In this document: in pieces, positions 25,401-38,325 of the stretch | Layout: each line of letters starts with the position of its first letter | How positions within the stretch are numbered: the stretch's first letter is position 1 | Source of the DNA: Apostichopus japonicus | Taxonomy: Eukaryota > Echinodermata > Holothuroidea > Aspidochirotida > Stichopodidae | Assembly: GCF_037975245.1 (NCBI RefSeq) | Contig: NC_092569.1 | Coordinates: forward strand, 18,595,001 to 18,659,000 | Direction of reading: 5' to 3' | DNA: 64,000 bases | The notes under the pieces: generated by a model | Database searches by the model: none | What the model was told of the DNA's origin: nothing | The model's input: the letters and a program-made list of their open reading frames with translations, nothing else | Translations under genes and position numbers: made by a program

Positions 25401-25847
25401 GTGTACATGCACAGGTTTGTTAAACGACTTTTATATATTTACCATTGCTATCCTTATTATAATGTTTTTTAATATGTAAACTTTCCTTTTGCTATTATTA
25501 TTAAAATTATGATCATGTTTTGCTTTGTTTGGTTATAACTATTGTAGATGTACTTTATGGCTGCGATTTATTTTACAAATACACCCAAAAGCTTCGGTCG
25601 TATAACGTTTATGTTCTTTCTATCATTTAATATATTGACACGGTGGTCTTGGCATCGATCCGAATAGTCACACGATCTACAGCCTACGGTGGCTCTAAGA
25701 ACTTAGAAATGGCATGGTATCTATTTTACCCCTTAAATAAACTCAATACAACTTGTGATTACGTTACTTTTTTAAAAGCCAAACACGTTGTGGCATCAGC
25801 TTTCTACCGTACTCTCCTACTTCCTTGTAACTCCTCGCCACCGTCAG

Positions 25848-25914
25848 AATAGAAATACTTGAACTACTTCATTACGACTTCAGACGAGCAGCAAACGTAA
25901 CCTCTTCCATCACG
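25848..25914 (+). promoter_or_regulatory. Conserved proximal promoter and leader of gene C
   Basis: The same 67-bp block as in front of B, with the TATA-like string AATAGAAATA and the TTCAGAC initiator-like string. The role is inferred from conservation and spacing. Confidence 0.4.
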
Positions 25915-28900
25915 ATGCTGTGTATTGTTCGTTTTACGGCCTTTGCCGTAATTTTACTTATTTCGTTGACAACGAAGAACGCTGTCTCACAAGAACTGGT
26001 GAGTTGAGTTTTAAATTTACCTTTCTTTCAAATCAAAATGTTTAACATTTCGGGTACAGTACTTCCAGAAATCTTAATTTGGTAAAATCAAAAAAGGTGA
26101 TAACTTAGTCTAGAAGACTGGTATATTCGTATACATCGCTGTATTAAGGAGAACGCATTAGACTGCATTGGTTCGAAATTTAATTATGAATTCCAAAAAA
26201 CATTTTTGCAAAAAACAGTACTTACGAATCAAACATTTGCTTTGTCACAAACATTTGCTTTAATTGTTGCATACAGTATATTGTTGTCTACATCATATAG
26301 TGGCAACTGTCACGTGGACCATAGGCCTAGTTAAAACTTAATAACTATATCGACAATAACTATGATTATCCACCACTTAAACAATATGATAATCGTATAT
26401 TTTATCTGTAGCATCCTTTTGGAAACATGCTTTTCATGCAATAGTGTTTCAATTTGGTTTAATTTAAGCAGCCTTTACTACCTTCCAAAATTTTAACTAC
26501 ACACAGAATCGTTACAAATTTTTAAATCTGAATTTGCGTCAGTAACAGTACCATCTTTCAGTTTGCCTATTTGATCAAAAATTGTTATATTTCAATCTGA
26601 AAGTGGTGCAATCTATCTGATAAATAAGTATATTCAAATCAAACGTTCTCAATAATTTGCTTCATATTAGATTTAAAAGAGATGTGCCGATTAAATGAGA
26701 ACTTGCATCATGTTTGGTTATTAGTTTTTGCTGCATTGAACCAAACAACCTTTAGCAGTTCATATATTAGTTTTATTCGTTATTATAATTTACTTTGGAC
26801 AATAAGGAAATTGATTAGTTACAACAATTTAAAATTATCAAAGAACATTGCCAGTTATTATCTTAGACAGAGAAAATCGTTCTCAAGAAGTTATTTGTAG
26901 TTTAAAGCAAAACCAAAGTTATACATGTCTCCCATACATCACTATATTATAAAACAGATATTTGTATCTTCATTTAATTAATGTTGTTTGGTTATATCTT
27001 CTCTGGAACACATTATCTTCCAAACTTCCCATTTTCATAAACATTTTGATAACACTTATTTCGTAGTTTCTCCGTTGCTTGAAAATGATTGAGATTTTTT
27101 TTGGTTTTAATTTTTACATTCGTTTTAAATGTTTTATTGAGATATTTAGTCCCTTAGTTATTCCTATATCAAATTGGTTCCAATGAAAGACTACTTAAAT
27201 TAACTATGTGAAACTTTTTGAAAAAATATCGGTCAATTTCATTTGGTTACAATTGTGATCGTTTCATTTAACATAATAATATTTTCATTTCAAATACGTT
27301 AATATTATTATACTTATAATTATATATATAAGGGTTAATTGGTTGTTTAGTGACTTCAGGTAGGTTAAAATAAAGAAACTGCAGTACATAACTGAATGAA
27401 ACATGGAAGATATCTTTTATTTTTCAAACAATAACGAGTAATTGATTTGATCATTTAAAAATTTGTATACAAATTTTAATATCCGAATTTCCTTCACGAG
27501 GTACCGGGTATGTAAGTTACCAACTTGGAGAAGTATATCCCAGTTGGTAGGGCATTGGATTTAACATCCTAGATAAAATCATCTTGTAGCATTCCTAAAA
27601 AAACTTTTAATTCCTCTGCAAACAAACGCAAGTATTTCTCCCATTCATAGAACACAACGTTTGATATTATTGGTAAACTAGCGTGAAATTTAACCCTATA
27701 ATACTATAGGAACAGTTACAACTATTATTTTCTTGTGGCAGATCGCACTGATAGTATTGATTATAGATATGTCATACATCATATAACACTCCGTAACGAA
27801 TGGCATTTTGTACTTCTTCTTAAGTACTTTCTGGTTTGAATTTAGGTTAAACATTTGATATCATTCTTTGTCGACGCAAGAAGCTCTTGCAACGATTTAG
27901 GATGTAGTAAATGCACAATTTTGATCCTCTAAATTCGAATAAACAATTTATAACAAGTTTCTTTCTCCAAATGTTGTTGCAATTCTTAAATTGTGTGCAA
28001 ATAAATATATTGCAGCGTTTATATGAAAAATAGACTAATTACTTCAAACTACTTAATAAGCTTTCTTATATAACGGAACGTATAGTTACTAGAACTACGT
28101 GTTTGAGAGGTTCACGATCTTCTAATGGATTTCAACAAGACGATACTTGACAATGCTAAGAATGGGTAAACCTTTCTTAAAGTAAAACATTTGATTAACA
28201 TCATCTCTTATGATGGTATTACAGCTGTATATTGGCATTTTCTTCGTAGTAATCTAGTTTGCGTTAATTTTAGTCATCACATTTTAGGTAACGTGATCAT
28301 TGCAGGAATATATTTTCGTCATTAACACCTCAACTAAATTTCATTTACTCGACTTCTACGATAAACTATTGATGTCCAGTAGCAAGATTCTTATTCAAAT
28401 TTGTTCGTATTTTTATACAATATAAACCGATTTCAGAAACCAAACTTCCTTAAGCGAATTCAGTTGTTTTATTAACAGTAAACACTGTTTAATATCAACT
28501 TTCAAAATTACTAATTTTTGTTAAACTCACTTTTTCCTTCTTTTATTACAGAATGCCCGACAAACTCCCCCCAATGATATAGACAGCAAAATTCCACGTA
28601 CGTATTTAATATCCTAACAACTATTGTTACACTTTATAGCAAACTTTGATCGATTGTTTCAAACATATTTTTTTGTCAAATAAATGTACATTTTTATGAT
28701 ATATTCTTACCCCAATCACATTATTTCATCTTCATAAACATATTTGTTTGTTAACTAAAAGCTCGACGAGGTTAATCAACCCCTATGGAGGTAATTCTAT
28801 ACAGCCTCAGTTTATTGTTCGGGAAAGAAGCATATATTTCCGTTGTTTAGCTCGGTGACTTTTTGTTTTGTTTTGTTTTCATTTATTGATATTAATTACG

Positions 28901-31900
28901 AAACTACAATTGTTGTCAAATTCTGAGTTAAATGAATTTGAGCAGCTCGAAAATATTTAAAAATATTAATTTCATATCGTGTGGACACACACAGCGTTTA
29001 TCTCCATATTTATCATGTTATGCGATATTAATGTTGATTCTGACCCAATACTGTTATGAAAATAATAACTCTTATTACATCAAGAAATCAATCATGTGCC
29101 ACGCTGGTGAGAATTTTACTACAAAAATTAACATTGCATTGATAAATGTAAACGTTGTTTTTAACGGTAGGGCCGATATGAATTTTTCATATCGTTGCAA
29201 ATTCCATTCTTCTCCATTTGCGTGCTTTAATATGCTGAAGTCAGTTTCATTTTCTTTTAATCGCTTAAAAAAATTTCATTCTTCGCCAATAGTATTGAAG
29301 GCAATGTCAGCATCAAAAATGCAAAGCCCTTGGTTTGTAAATTTCTTGTTTAAATTTAGTTCTGTTCATGTATGGTAATGTGAAAACATCTCCCTTGATA
29401 AATTACTCATTATTAATTAAGAGCTATATGAATGATTTGTTTTACAGAGTCCTATTTCTTTTACCGTCAATCCGAGTTTCCCGTAGACTGTTACGATGCT
29501 ATGCACCAATGTTCCTCCTCTGTCAACAGCGGCGTCTACTTCATCAAACCCGCTGGTTATCCGGAACCATTTGAAGTTTACTGCGATAACAGCTTAGAAA
29601 ATGGTGGATGGACGGTATGTAATTTAATATTTCCTATGTCCAATTTAGCAAAACTATTCTTTCTTCTTTTTTCCCTTCTCTTTTGAATAACAAAATTACT
29701 AACTCTGATAATTTAATATTTGTATCTAGGTTGAGAGTGTATTATGTGGCTTTCAGTTCAACGTGTCTATTCAATTCACGAAAAGGTAATTATTTCCTTT
29801 ACTCAACCGCTGAAGTAAGATGAAATTGGCCGGTTTGGGTTAAAAAAATAATATATCTTCATAATTTTAATTTTTGATTCTATTAGATACGAAAGCAATA
29901 GTTGAAATATTAAAAGTGAAGCTTGTTATAGCCAGGTTAATCATATTCTTTTGTTCGAAATAATGAACTGTAATTTTGTGTTTCATGTGTGAAAAGCAAT
30001 TATATATAATGAAGTGTGCACGAGCGAAGACCCGTTTATATTCGACTGAATGATTATAACCCAAATTATTTATCTTCATTAAATGAAATATTGAATTAGT
30101 CTGATTGCCTGCAAATGTCTTCTTTTTGAGTAACGTATGATTAGTTTAAACTCATCATAAAAACTGGCTCCTAAAATTTAAAAAAAAAACGCTTCTTTAA
30201 CACTACTTACATTTGGTTTGTCAACAGGTACTGCAACGTCGACTGGATGGATCAATTGACTTTAATCGAAAGTGGGAGGAATATGAGGCTGGATTTGGAT
30301 TTCTCTCAAATGAGTTTTGGCTTGGAAATGATAGAATTGCATATCTAACAAACCAGAGAACTTACCAACTTCGAATTGAAATGACAAAAGCAGATGGCTC
30401 CATGTTTAACTTGTCATACGACGACTTTCGCATCAGTGACGGCTTCAGTAACTATAAACTCGTCAGTGTCGGACAGGCTAATCTAACGTCAGGTTCGTTG
30501 TAGTTCTATACCCTTTATAGTAGTACCGTAAAAAGCAACATGGGTCGTTTGCTATTTTCTTTGACCATCAACTGTACACATTCACTTGAATAGAAACTAT
30601 AATTTGGTAGTTTGATACAGTATTTAATATGCCAACATATCAAAATTTCTGACGAAAGTGATCAATGACTTAATATAGCAAACTTAAACACATAGTACAA
30701 GAAATACATTTTAAACACAGGTACCTTGCTCAGTATACCTTCCACTGCAAAAAGGGACTAAAGTTATTCATGAACTGTTATCTAAGTATTGATTGGGAAA
30801 TAACTGTTTCAATTCATCTGATTCAAGAACAGACAATTGTGATCCAACTGTTGTGATCCAAACTATGGTGATCCAACCAAACAATATTTGGGCTAGTAAC
30901 TTTTGTTATAGGTTTGAGAAGTTATAAATTATTTTTAATATACGAACAGCAGACAAGAATGTCAAAACAAACCATGTTAGTCTCGTAAGATTCCACAGCA
31001 AACAAGATGGAGTTGTATCTCTTCATTTACCGTTATTGCAAGTTGCTTTGTCAGCCTCCATAGTAAATGTATTTGTTCTTCTTTGTTTACCATCATATAC
31101 TACATGGACTGTTGTATACGCACCAAGGTTTTGTGATTTCTCTAAAATGAATTGTTCAGTGAAACAGTATGTTCATGCTATGTTTTCTTTGCAGACGTCC
31201 CTATCACTTTGTGTCCAACCAACAAAGTGTTTGGCAACTGTACTTGTGAGGGATCTTGTTCTGACCCGAACGGTTGCACTAATTCCTGCAGTAGTGGATC
31301 AACAGCATGTGTTTGCCCTTCTGGTTACCTGATGGACGATGATACTTGTCAACCCGAAAGAGAGTGTGCATGTTACCTGTCTGGAGCCAATGACGGCAGG
31401 GGATTAGTTTTGCCGGTAAGGTGTACTCTCGCTAATTTATAACAAATGTCTAACATATCATCAAAACTGAAATTAACTTCAAAAATTGTGGTCTGTCGAT
31501 CGAAGTCAATGATAATTCCAAAAATGTAAACACTGAATGCTTAATATATTGATATAGAACAGATTTTACATGTAAATTAGACACGCGATTTGCTTTGTTC
31601 GTGTGTCATTAGATATCTTTTTTTTTCAAGAAGGCTTTAATTATCCTCTTCGAGCTAGCTGGATATGTTTGTCTTTGTGTTTTTTTCTTGGGGGGGGGGG
31701 GCTGGATTGGGGGTGCTACTATTCTAATGGTGTTTTAACTCTTTTGTACATTCAACTTTCAAATGTAGTTTGAAGTTAATTCATCACAGTTCTGTTTATC
31801 AATTGCAGGAAGGAGAGGAATACATTGCTCCCAATTGTCAGAGCAGATGTTCCTGTAGTAATGGTCAGCTAGATTGCGATGACAGCTATCAGTGCCACCC

Positions 31901-34576
31901 TAACGCAATATGTGAAGAAAGAGACGATCTCTTGCAGTGTTACTGTAATGCAGGGTACACGGGAAACGGTATTTTATGTACAAGACTAGTACCACCGTCA
32001 GAATGCCAAGAAATATACGAAAGTGGCGAGAGAGATAATGGTATTTACCAAATCAAGCCAACCTCTTGGACTGGTTCGCCTTTCGACGTTTACTGTAACA
32101 TGACAGATGAAGGAGGTTGGACGGTAAGGTGCAGCCTACTGTATTTAATTTGAATGGTAAATAACGCATAACCAATTGGTATGCCTCTATTTGTAACGTT
32201 TAATGTGTTACCTGAATCATGATCGACGGCGAGGAAATAAGAATAATTTAAAGATGAGTCAGTTGCTGAATGAACATAAAAGGAGCAGAAAGAATAGATA
32301 TGTGATCATTTTTATGTATGGAGATTAATTAGAGTTTGACTGTATTTTTCAAGTATTCTTGGGGATCTAGTAACTGGTAGTTCACGTTTGACAATAAAGA
32401 GTGGTTGCATTGTTTTGTCACATTTCTGTCCAAGCTTTTAATATCGACTACGTTTCTTTCATATTACAGGTTTTTCAGCGTCACATGGACGGGTCTCAAG
32501 ATTTCTTCCTATACTGGGATAATTACAAGCAAGGTTTCGGTAGTCTTACCAACAACTTCTGGTTAGGCAATGACAAGATATACAGCTTCACGAACCAACG
32601 ACGTTATCAACTGAGAGTAGATTTAGTAAATAGCAACGGGGTGCCTTATTTTGCTAAATACGACTTTTTTCGCATCAACGACGAAAATGACAACTACAGA
32701 CTCCAACTGGGTAGTTATCGGTCCGAAAGCAATGCAGGTAAGTCTGAAAGATACGCAGTGCTATTCAGGGATATTAAAGTAGCACATGAGGTAAATGTTC
32801 AAAGGGCAACAGTGACAATTGCTAGTTGTAAACATCAAATTTGTATATAGTTGTTGAAGCTGACATAATTGTTTCAGATGAACCTTTCTCCTGGAAATAT
32901 AGTGTAGTCAATAATTAACTGCATCTGTACTCTATTGTCATAATGACGATGTTATTCAATAGGTTTCTTTTCATTTTTATGTAGTTGTCGACTTGACTTG
33001 ACATTAAAATGTGATACATTTAAATGAACCAGTAGCTCTCTTTATATTTAAATACAGTGATTTAACCATATGCAAACTTTCCTGTACGTTTTCGCAATTC
33101 CATGAACCAAACAAATTATGCAAATCAGTTTACCATGAATGCTGTAGCCATGAAACAGTTAACGGTGTTTACTATGGCTAACATTTCTCCGTGGTTTTCA
33201 GAAATGTTAAGAATACAAAGTTAATGCGTCTTGCCCCTATTAGATAAATACAAAGCATTTTATGATAAAATGTCAATACCGTTACACCTTCATACTCGGA
33301 ACAAATCTGAACACGTCTGATCCAGAAAGAGAGAGTTTAGGCAAACTTGGAAGTATAAGTTTATTAAGCTTGTTTACATAGTAGCTAATGGTTATGTTCT
33401 TGTTTAGGAAAAATAAGTCATAATACGGAAGGAAGTTATTATGATAAAGATTGTTATACGACCAAACGGAAACGACAGGATTTGTAAGTGCGCCAAATGC
33501 AGCATTTGTTTGAACAGAGATCAATTGTATTCACAAGATATATTTGCCAAATCAACAACATATCTATTCACGCTGGGAAAATTATTCAAAAAGGAACAAA
33601 GATTAACGTCTTCTTTACAGTTTAATGCAATTCTAAAGCGAATTATATATTTACACTTTCCACTTCCAAAGGCTTTTATGAATGTACATGTTAAAGAAAG
33701 ACGTTACTTTTCCGCACACAATACTAGAACCTACATGTTTGACTGAGCACAATGCATTTAGAAAGGGACCATTACAAATTAGATATCACAACACCGGCCC
33801 ATACCGTAAGCCCGCATATCATCACTCAACAGAAAATAAATATTAATGATATTATAATATAGAATTATTGTTTATAAAATCAATGTTTATGTATGGAAGG
33901 AACGAAACATCGACAAGTAGTTCAAACATTCACCATTTGAAAATATTTCAAATGCTAACTGACGGCTTGTGATAGCAAAACTTAGCTGACTTTGTTTCCG
34001 GTACTCACCCACCCACCCCCTGTCTCACAATTACACACACTGCAAATGGAATTCAATTATACTCTAGGAGAAATCAATCCGCAACGTGTTTGTATAACAA
34101 CCGCCCGAACAAACCCCCTGCCCCCACACACCCCTCCTACTCCCTAAGTCAGAAAAGGTTACTAATATTCCGTTTCTAACAAATTTAACCACTCCGCTGT
34201 TCTTGGTTTTCACATTACGGATTTTACTGTCAAAAAGTCCAAATTTCCCTAACATCTAACATATGGTACGTATAAAATGTGAGCTAACGTTATTGTATCA
34301 CCTCTATTTTCTACAGGAGACAGTCTTACGTATCATCACAACCAACAATTCACCACACGTGACCGTGACAACGATGCTTGGTCTAGCAACTGTGCAACGG
34401 GTTATGGTTGTTATTATTATTATTATTATTACTATTGTAACGGTGCATGGTGGTACAATTATTGTGCTTACTCCTCTCTCAACTCACCATATGGACAGGG
34501 CGGTTTCTATTGGTACCATCTTCCTTCCGGTAATAGTAACATTAAATTTTCCGAAATGAAACTACTTCCGGTATGA
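25915..34576 (+). CDS. Gene C: secreted FBG-TIL-EGF-FBG fibrinogen-related protein with polytyrosine loop
   Basis: Coding exons: 25915-25998, 28552-28597, 29448-29614, 30228-30492, 31195-31415, 31809-32123, 32470-32737, 34317-34576. Phases match gene B and the 541-residue frame is open. The module order is as in B. The last exon reads CATGYGC, then eight tyrosines (34412-34435, six of them in a TAT run), then CNGAWWYNYC and LNSPYG. The tyrosine run is bracketed by cysteines beside the expected pocket of the second FBG domain. Exon 6 through much of intron 7 is nearly identical to gene B, while intron 5 and the 5' half are clearly more different, suggesting conversion. Intron 1 has the empty LINE site. 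The function is inferred from the family only. Confidence 0.9.
34412..34435 (+). repeat. In-frame TAT microsatellite in the last exon of gene C
   Basis: Eight tyrosine codons in a row (six TAT, one TAC, one TAT) between two TGT cysteine codons, residues 488-495. The matching place in D has six TAT codons (48410-48427). In B it is broken up into CYYCYY (20604-20621). Confidence 0.95.
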
Positions 34577-35274
34577 TGGCTAATATGCTTATACTTCACA
34601 GAACATAACCGTATAACTTAATAACGATCGTCGACGAAACACTTTTTCTTTGCTGCTAATGTTTGACAAAAGCAGGAAGAATCTGCTATAATAAGATTAA
34701 CATAGTATTTATCTGAAGGATGACTGTTCTACTGGTCGTAAGAAGATACAAATAATTCATTTTGAAGATGAGCTTTAAGGTAAAGAATCAAATTAATATT
34801 GTAGGCATATTTAACTTAACGGTATTTAGTTACATACTGAAATTTCAATTAAACTAGATAATAAATGTAGTTGTACGTGCAAGTATAATTTAAGATTCTC
34901 TGTTTTAAATTAACTAATTTTATTATGTTTGTTGGAAAGAAAATATGATTGCTTTATTCAGCCTAAATGACATTGAAAAGGATTTCGGCTACATTAGTTG
35001 ATTATCGACAAATTACCATACTATATGCCTAGTCTCTGCGTAGTGAATTTTACGTATCAGTAATATTACTATACTATATATACTCTGTTTGAATTATAGT
35101 TAACCCTTTTTAAGGTAACTTCTACACGGAATAGTGAAATATGGCACTTGATGGGCTTGACCAATCGGTTACTGTTTATCCGAAATGCTTTTATACGTGC
35201 CTGTATGTTTATACCACTGTGTGTATCTTTTTTCTCGTTGTGTTGATTAAGAGTGACCTAAACATAAAATTATG

Positions 35275-35280
35275 AATAAA
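35275..35280 (+). terminator. Candidate polyadenylation signal of gene C
   Basis: AATAAA in the conserved 3' block about 700 bp after the stop, matching 21456 behind B and 49263 behind D. Confidence 0.4.
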
Positions 35281-35810
35281 GAGAAAATGTTTATCAAACT
35301 TGGTCTTCTCGTTTCATTCTAATAAATATGTGGAGCTTCACACTGGATTATTGCGAGCAGTTAAAACTCAATGGAATAGAAATACGCCTCAGATGGCTGG
35401 CAAATCTTGATCAGCTTATTTATAAATAGTATGATGGTAAACTATAAGTAATCGGTAGTAAGTATTTAATGTTTAACAAAACTTCGTGTAGAATAGTTTG
35501 AAAGGAGAACGTCCGCACCTCTAACTTAACTATCACCATAGATCACACATTGCTCACAATGTCGCTTAGGTCTGTTAAAGCGAGCTAGTTAGCGGCGATT
35601 GTTGTTACTACAAGGACATACAAAGACATAATCATACTAAAAACAGCTCACTATTAAGTGAGATTATCGTGGGTATTCAAACTGATTATGCCCAGTAAAC
35701 TGTCCCAGCCCTTCACGTTAAAATATTTACATCGCCACAGTACCCTTAACATCAAATTACTCAAGATGAAGTATAGGCACGGAATCAACACACGTTGACT
35801 ACATTGCAAC

Positions 35811-36056
35811 CGATTCACACAGAGATTACAGTAACTAATGTAAATCTTAAAATTTTGCACTACAGTAAACACTGGATCATGCTGATAAATATGATAAATC
35901 AATAGCATTTGCTATTAGGATTACAGTAAGAACTGAGGGTATGTGTATTCCCCAAAATCCCAACAACTGAATTTCTTGGAATTACACATATCCTCAGTTC
36001 TTACTGTAATCCTAATATCACATGATACCGATTTATAGAACGTTCCAGAGTTTCCT
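35811..36056. mobile_element. Foldback (MITE-like) element, copy 2
   Basis: Homologous to 3829-4080. Inverted arms run from CACTGGATCA near 35870 to CGTTCCAG ending at 36048. The inner arms contain TTAGGATTACAGTAAGAACT and its near-perfect complement. Absent from the same place in units 1 and 3, so it inserted in unit 2 after it separated from them, or was lost elsewhere. Confidence 0.7.
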
Positions 36057-36480
36057 TTGGTACAAAACTGTAAGATTTAAAGTAGTTACTGTGTTTTCTG
36101 TGTGTATCGCGTGTACATTGACACTCACAACTGCTGAAGTACTAGCCCCCTCCTACTCCCCGGGAACAAAATAGTACATTCTGAAGAACAATTAGACCGT
36201 TGCTATTATCCGGTGTCTGTTTCGGTAAAAACACAAGGTTAAGTTGTGCCATTGGAAAAATAGTCTACACCCTTGCAACTTGACCTGTATTTGGAAGACA
36301 TATCTTCATGAAGGTTCATCTGTTTAGAAGATGTTATATGATATACAAAAAAATCAATTTCCTTTAACCTTCAACCCAACAACAGTCTTCTTCTCTTGAT
36401 GCAGCTTTCCGGTTTTGCATAGAATTAAACTGGTGTTTAATCCCAGGTTAAATTAAATATAGGTATCTAACCCATCTAAA

Positions 36481-36549
36481 GATTATATAGCACATTTGGT
36501 AGAGCACATGAATATCTTGGAGACCCAAGTCTGAGTCATGTTCTAGCCA
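36481..36549 (+). mobile_element. tRNA-Lys-like SINE relic, C-D spacer
   Basis: Matches 22351 and 51091. The A-box-like part reads ATAGCACATTTGGTAGAGC and the B-box-like part CAAGTCTGAGTCATG. Decayed and unlikely to be transcribed as a tRNA. Confidence 0.5.
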
Positions 36550-38225
36550 ATAACTCATGTGCTCTTTGTAAGAATATACATTCACGACGCACTTTCATGA
36601 ATTGAAGCAGCAGCTATAGGTTTGAATTCACGTTTTTGGTTTTTTTTGGGGGGTTGGCAAAGTTCTATTTGTTGTCACAAGGCACATCGCTCGACAAAGC
36701 ATTATGTTGTAACCATAAAGAGATGATTCCAAATAGTTGTATAAGTGTATTGCTCTTTCAAGTGGACCATGCTGTTTAAGTGTGCTGATATACCTTCCTT
36801 TACTGATATTTGTTTCAAATCAACCAGCTTGACACATTAAATATTTACTTGAAAAATTGTAAAAACGTATGAAATAGTCGTCATGAGGGGCATCTGCAGT
36901 AATGCTTTCTTGTAACTGAAGCTTCCATCTCCAGACAAAATAAAATCAATACATGTTATGATATGTTTTACGTTGTTTCTTCTTGTTTCTCTCTATCTCT
37001 TTTGGCAAAGTAGCACATTCCGCTGCGATACGTCACTATCTGAACTTAAATTAAACTTAAGCAATTCAAGTGAGAAAAGAAAACAAGAACACGAAAAGTT
37101 GTAGTGTAGCACAGAATAAACCCGTATCGCATCCAGTACACCAAAATGAAGCAAACCAAAGATGGCAAAGCTGTATATATAAAAGAAAACGAAAAATTGG
37201 CAATTGTGCATGGAATATCACATTACAAATATTTTATGCAAAAAATATTAAATAATATATATAGGTTATATATAAAGAGCATTGTTCGTATCAGTGTGAT
37301 AAAAAAAAGGTTCTCATAACGACATACTTATCATGTCCAATAGTGACAATTAATCAAATTAAATTTAATACAGATTCACTAGATTCCTGTACCCATCAAT
37401 CGAAAGGAATATTCCGTTTGCAAAAAAAAAACAAACAAAGAAAAACAAATGATCGCGCTTTGCATGGCTTGTCAACTTTAAAAAAGAAATACAATAAAAC
37501 ACGAATTATTTGGTTCATGGCTATTCGAATCCAATACCCAACATTCATAATACTTTATGTCTTGTACGTGTATCAAGATCTAATTTATTAACATATTGCT
37601 ACATTTTCTTGTTAAAGTAGTGTAAAATATAATGCAATGTAATGCAATAGCATATGTACCATTGTGAACAAATATATCTGAGTATCCGATCATGCGTACC
37701 TGACTAGCGTTTCCAGGTTGAACTATGATTATGCTTTGATACTTGAAAAGAGCATCTGGTTACTGACATCTCATGAAGCGCTATCTTACGTTTCGGTGCT
37801 CACAGTCTTACATTACTCCATAGTGATGTTGCTTTGGCAGTCAATAAGAAATATCGGTGAACGCAACATCATGAATGCAGTACTTATTCATCATGGTCAT
37901 ATGTACAATATATAGTAACTGTATTCATTACAGTTTGTAACCCAAATATGAAACGTCTGTATAAAATATGTTCAACGAAACACAAATAATATGTGCAATA
38001 TTGTCGCCTTATTTGCACAATCATAAAGTGAGATATCAATGAAACTTCCCAATGTCAATTTCGTATGTAGCTTCTTCTAACTAGCCATGCATTACTCAAG
38101 GTATCCACATCTGACATTACTTATATTTTTTGTACTATATGTTTGTGTTTCAATCCACCGATGATACTGGGATCGAAACATCTGGTCCTTTAGTTCATAT
38201 ATGTTTTAAAATACATTTTGTTTCG

Positions 38226-38325
38226 CTCTCTCTTCAAACCAATCCCGATGATAGAGTAGGGGTAGCCAAAACATTATTGAATTAACAACTGACGTCAAAA
38301 CGCTTCAATTGTCTATCAAATTACC
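38226..38325 (+). repeat. Left ~100-bp direct repeat beside the Penelope-like remnant
   Basis: Unit spacer sequence (CTTCAAACCAATCCCGATGA to CTATCAAATTACC) that occurs again at 39374-39476 on the other side of the insertion. The two copies differ at many positions, so the duplication is not recent. Units 1 and 2 have this block once. Confidence 0.7.

Larger units (their letters stand above)
20760..25847. other. B-C spacer
   Basis: No gene seen. It holds the 3' flank of B, a tRNA-like SINE relic, the unit 1 to unit 2 junction near 22870 and the upstream region of C. The open frames at 22753-22992, 23559-23828 and 24392-24769 are not kept in the matching parts of the other units and are judged non-coding. 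A TATATAAA string is at 24946-24953. Confidence 0.6.
22870..37093. repeat. Tandem segmental unit 2 (carries gene C)
   Basis: Collinear with units 1 and 3 from the AAGCACAGA anchor onward, about 14.2 kb. It lacks the intron 1 LINE and the upstream AT expansion of unit 1. It carries a foldback element at 35811-36056. Boundaries are approximate. Confidence 0.75.

Noticed and set aside
28932-29378. 148-residue open frame in intron 2 of gene C, with a similar one at 59841-60218
   Set aside because: The matching parts of B and D do not keep the frame, the composition is that of AT-rich intron, and no domain is seen.
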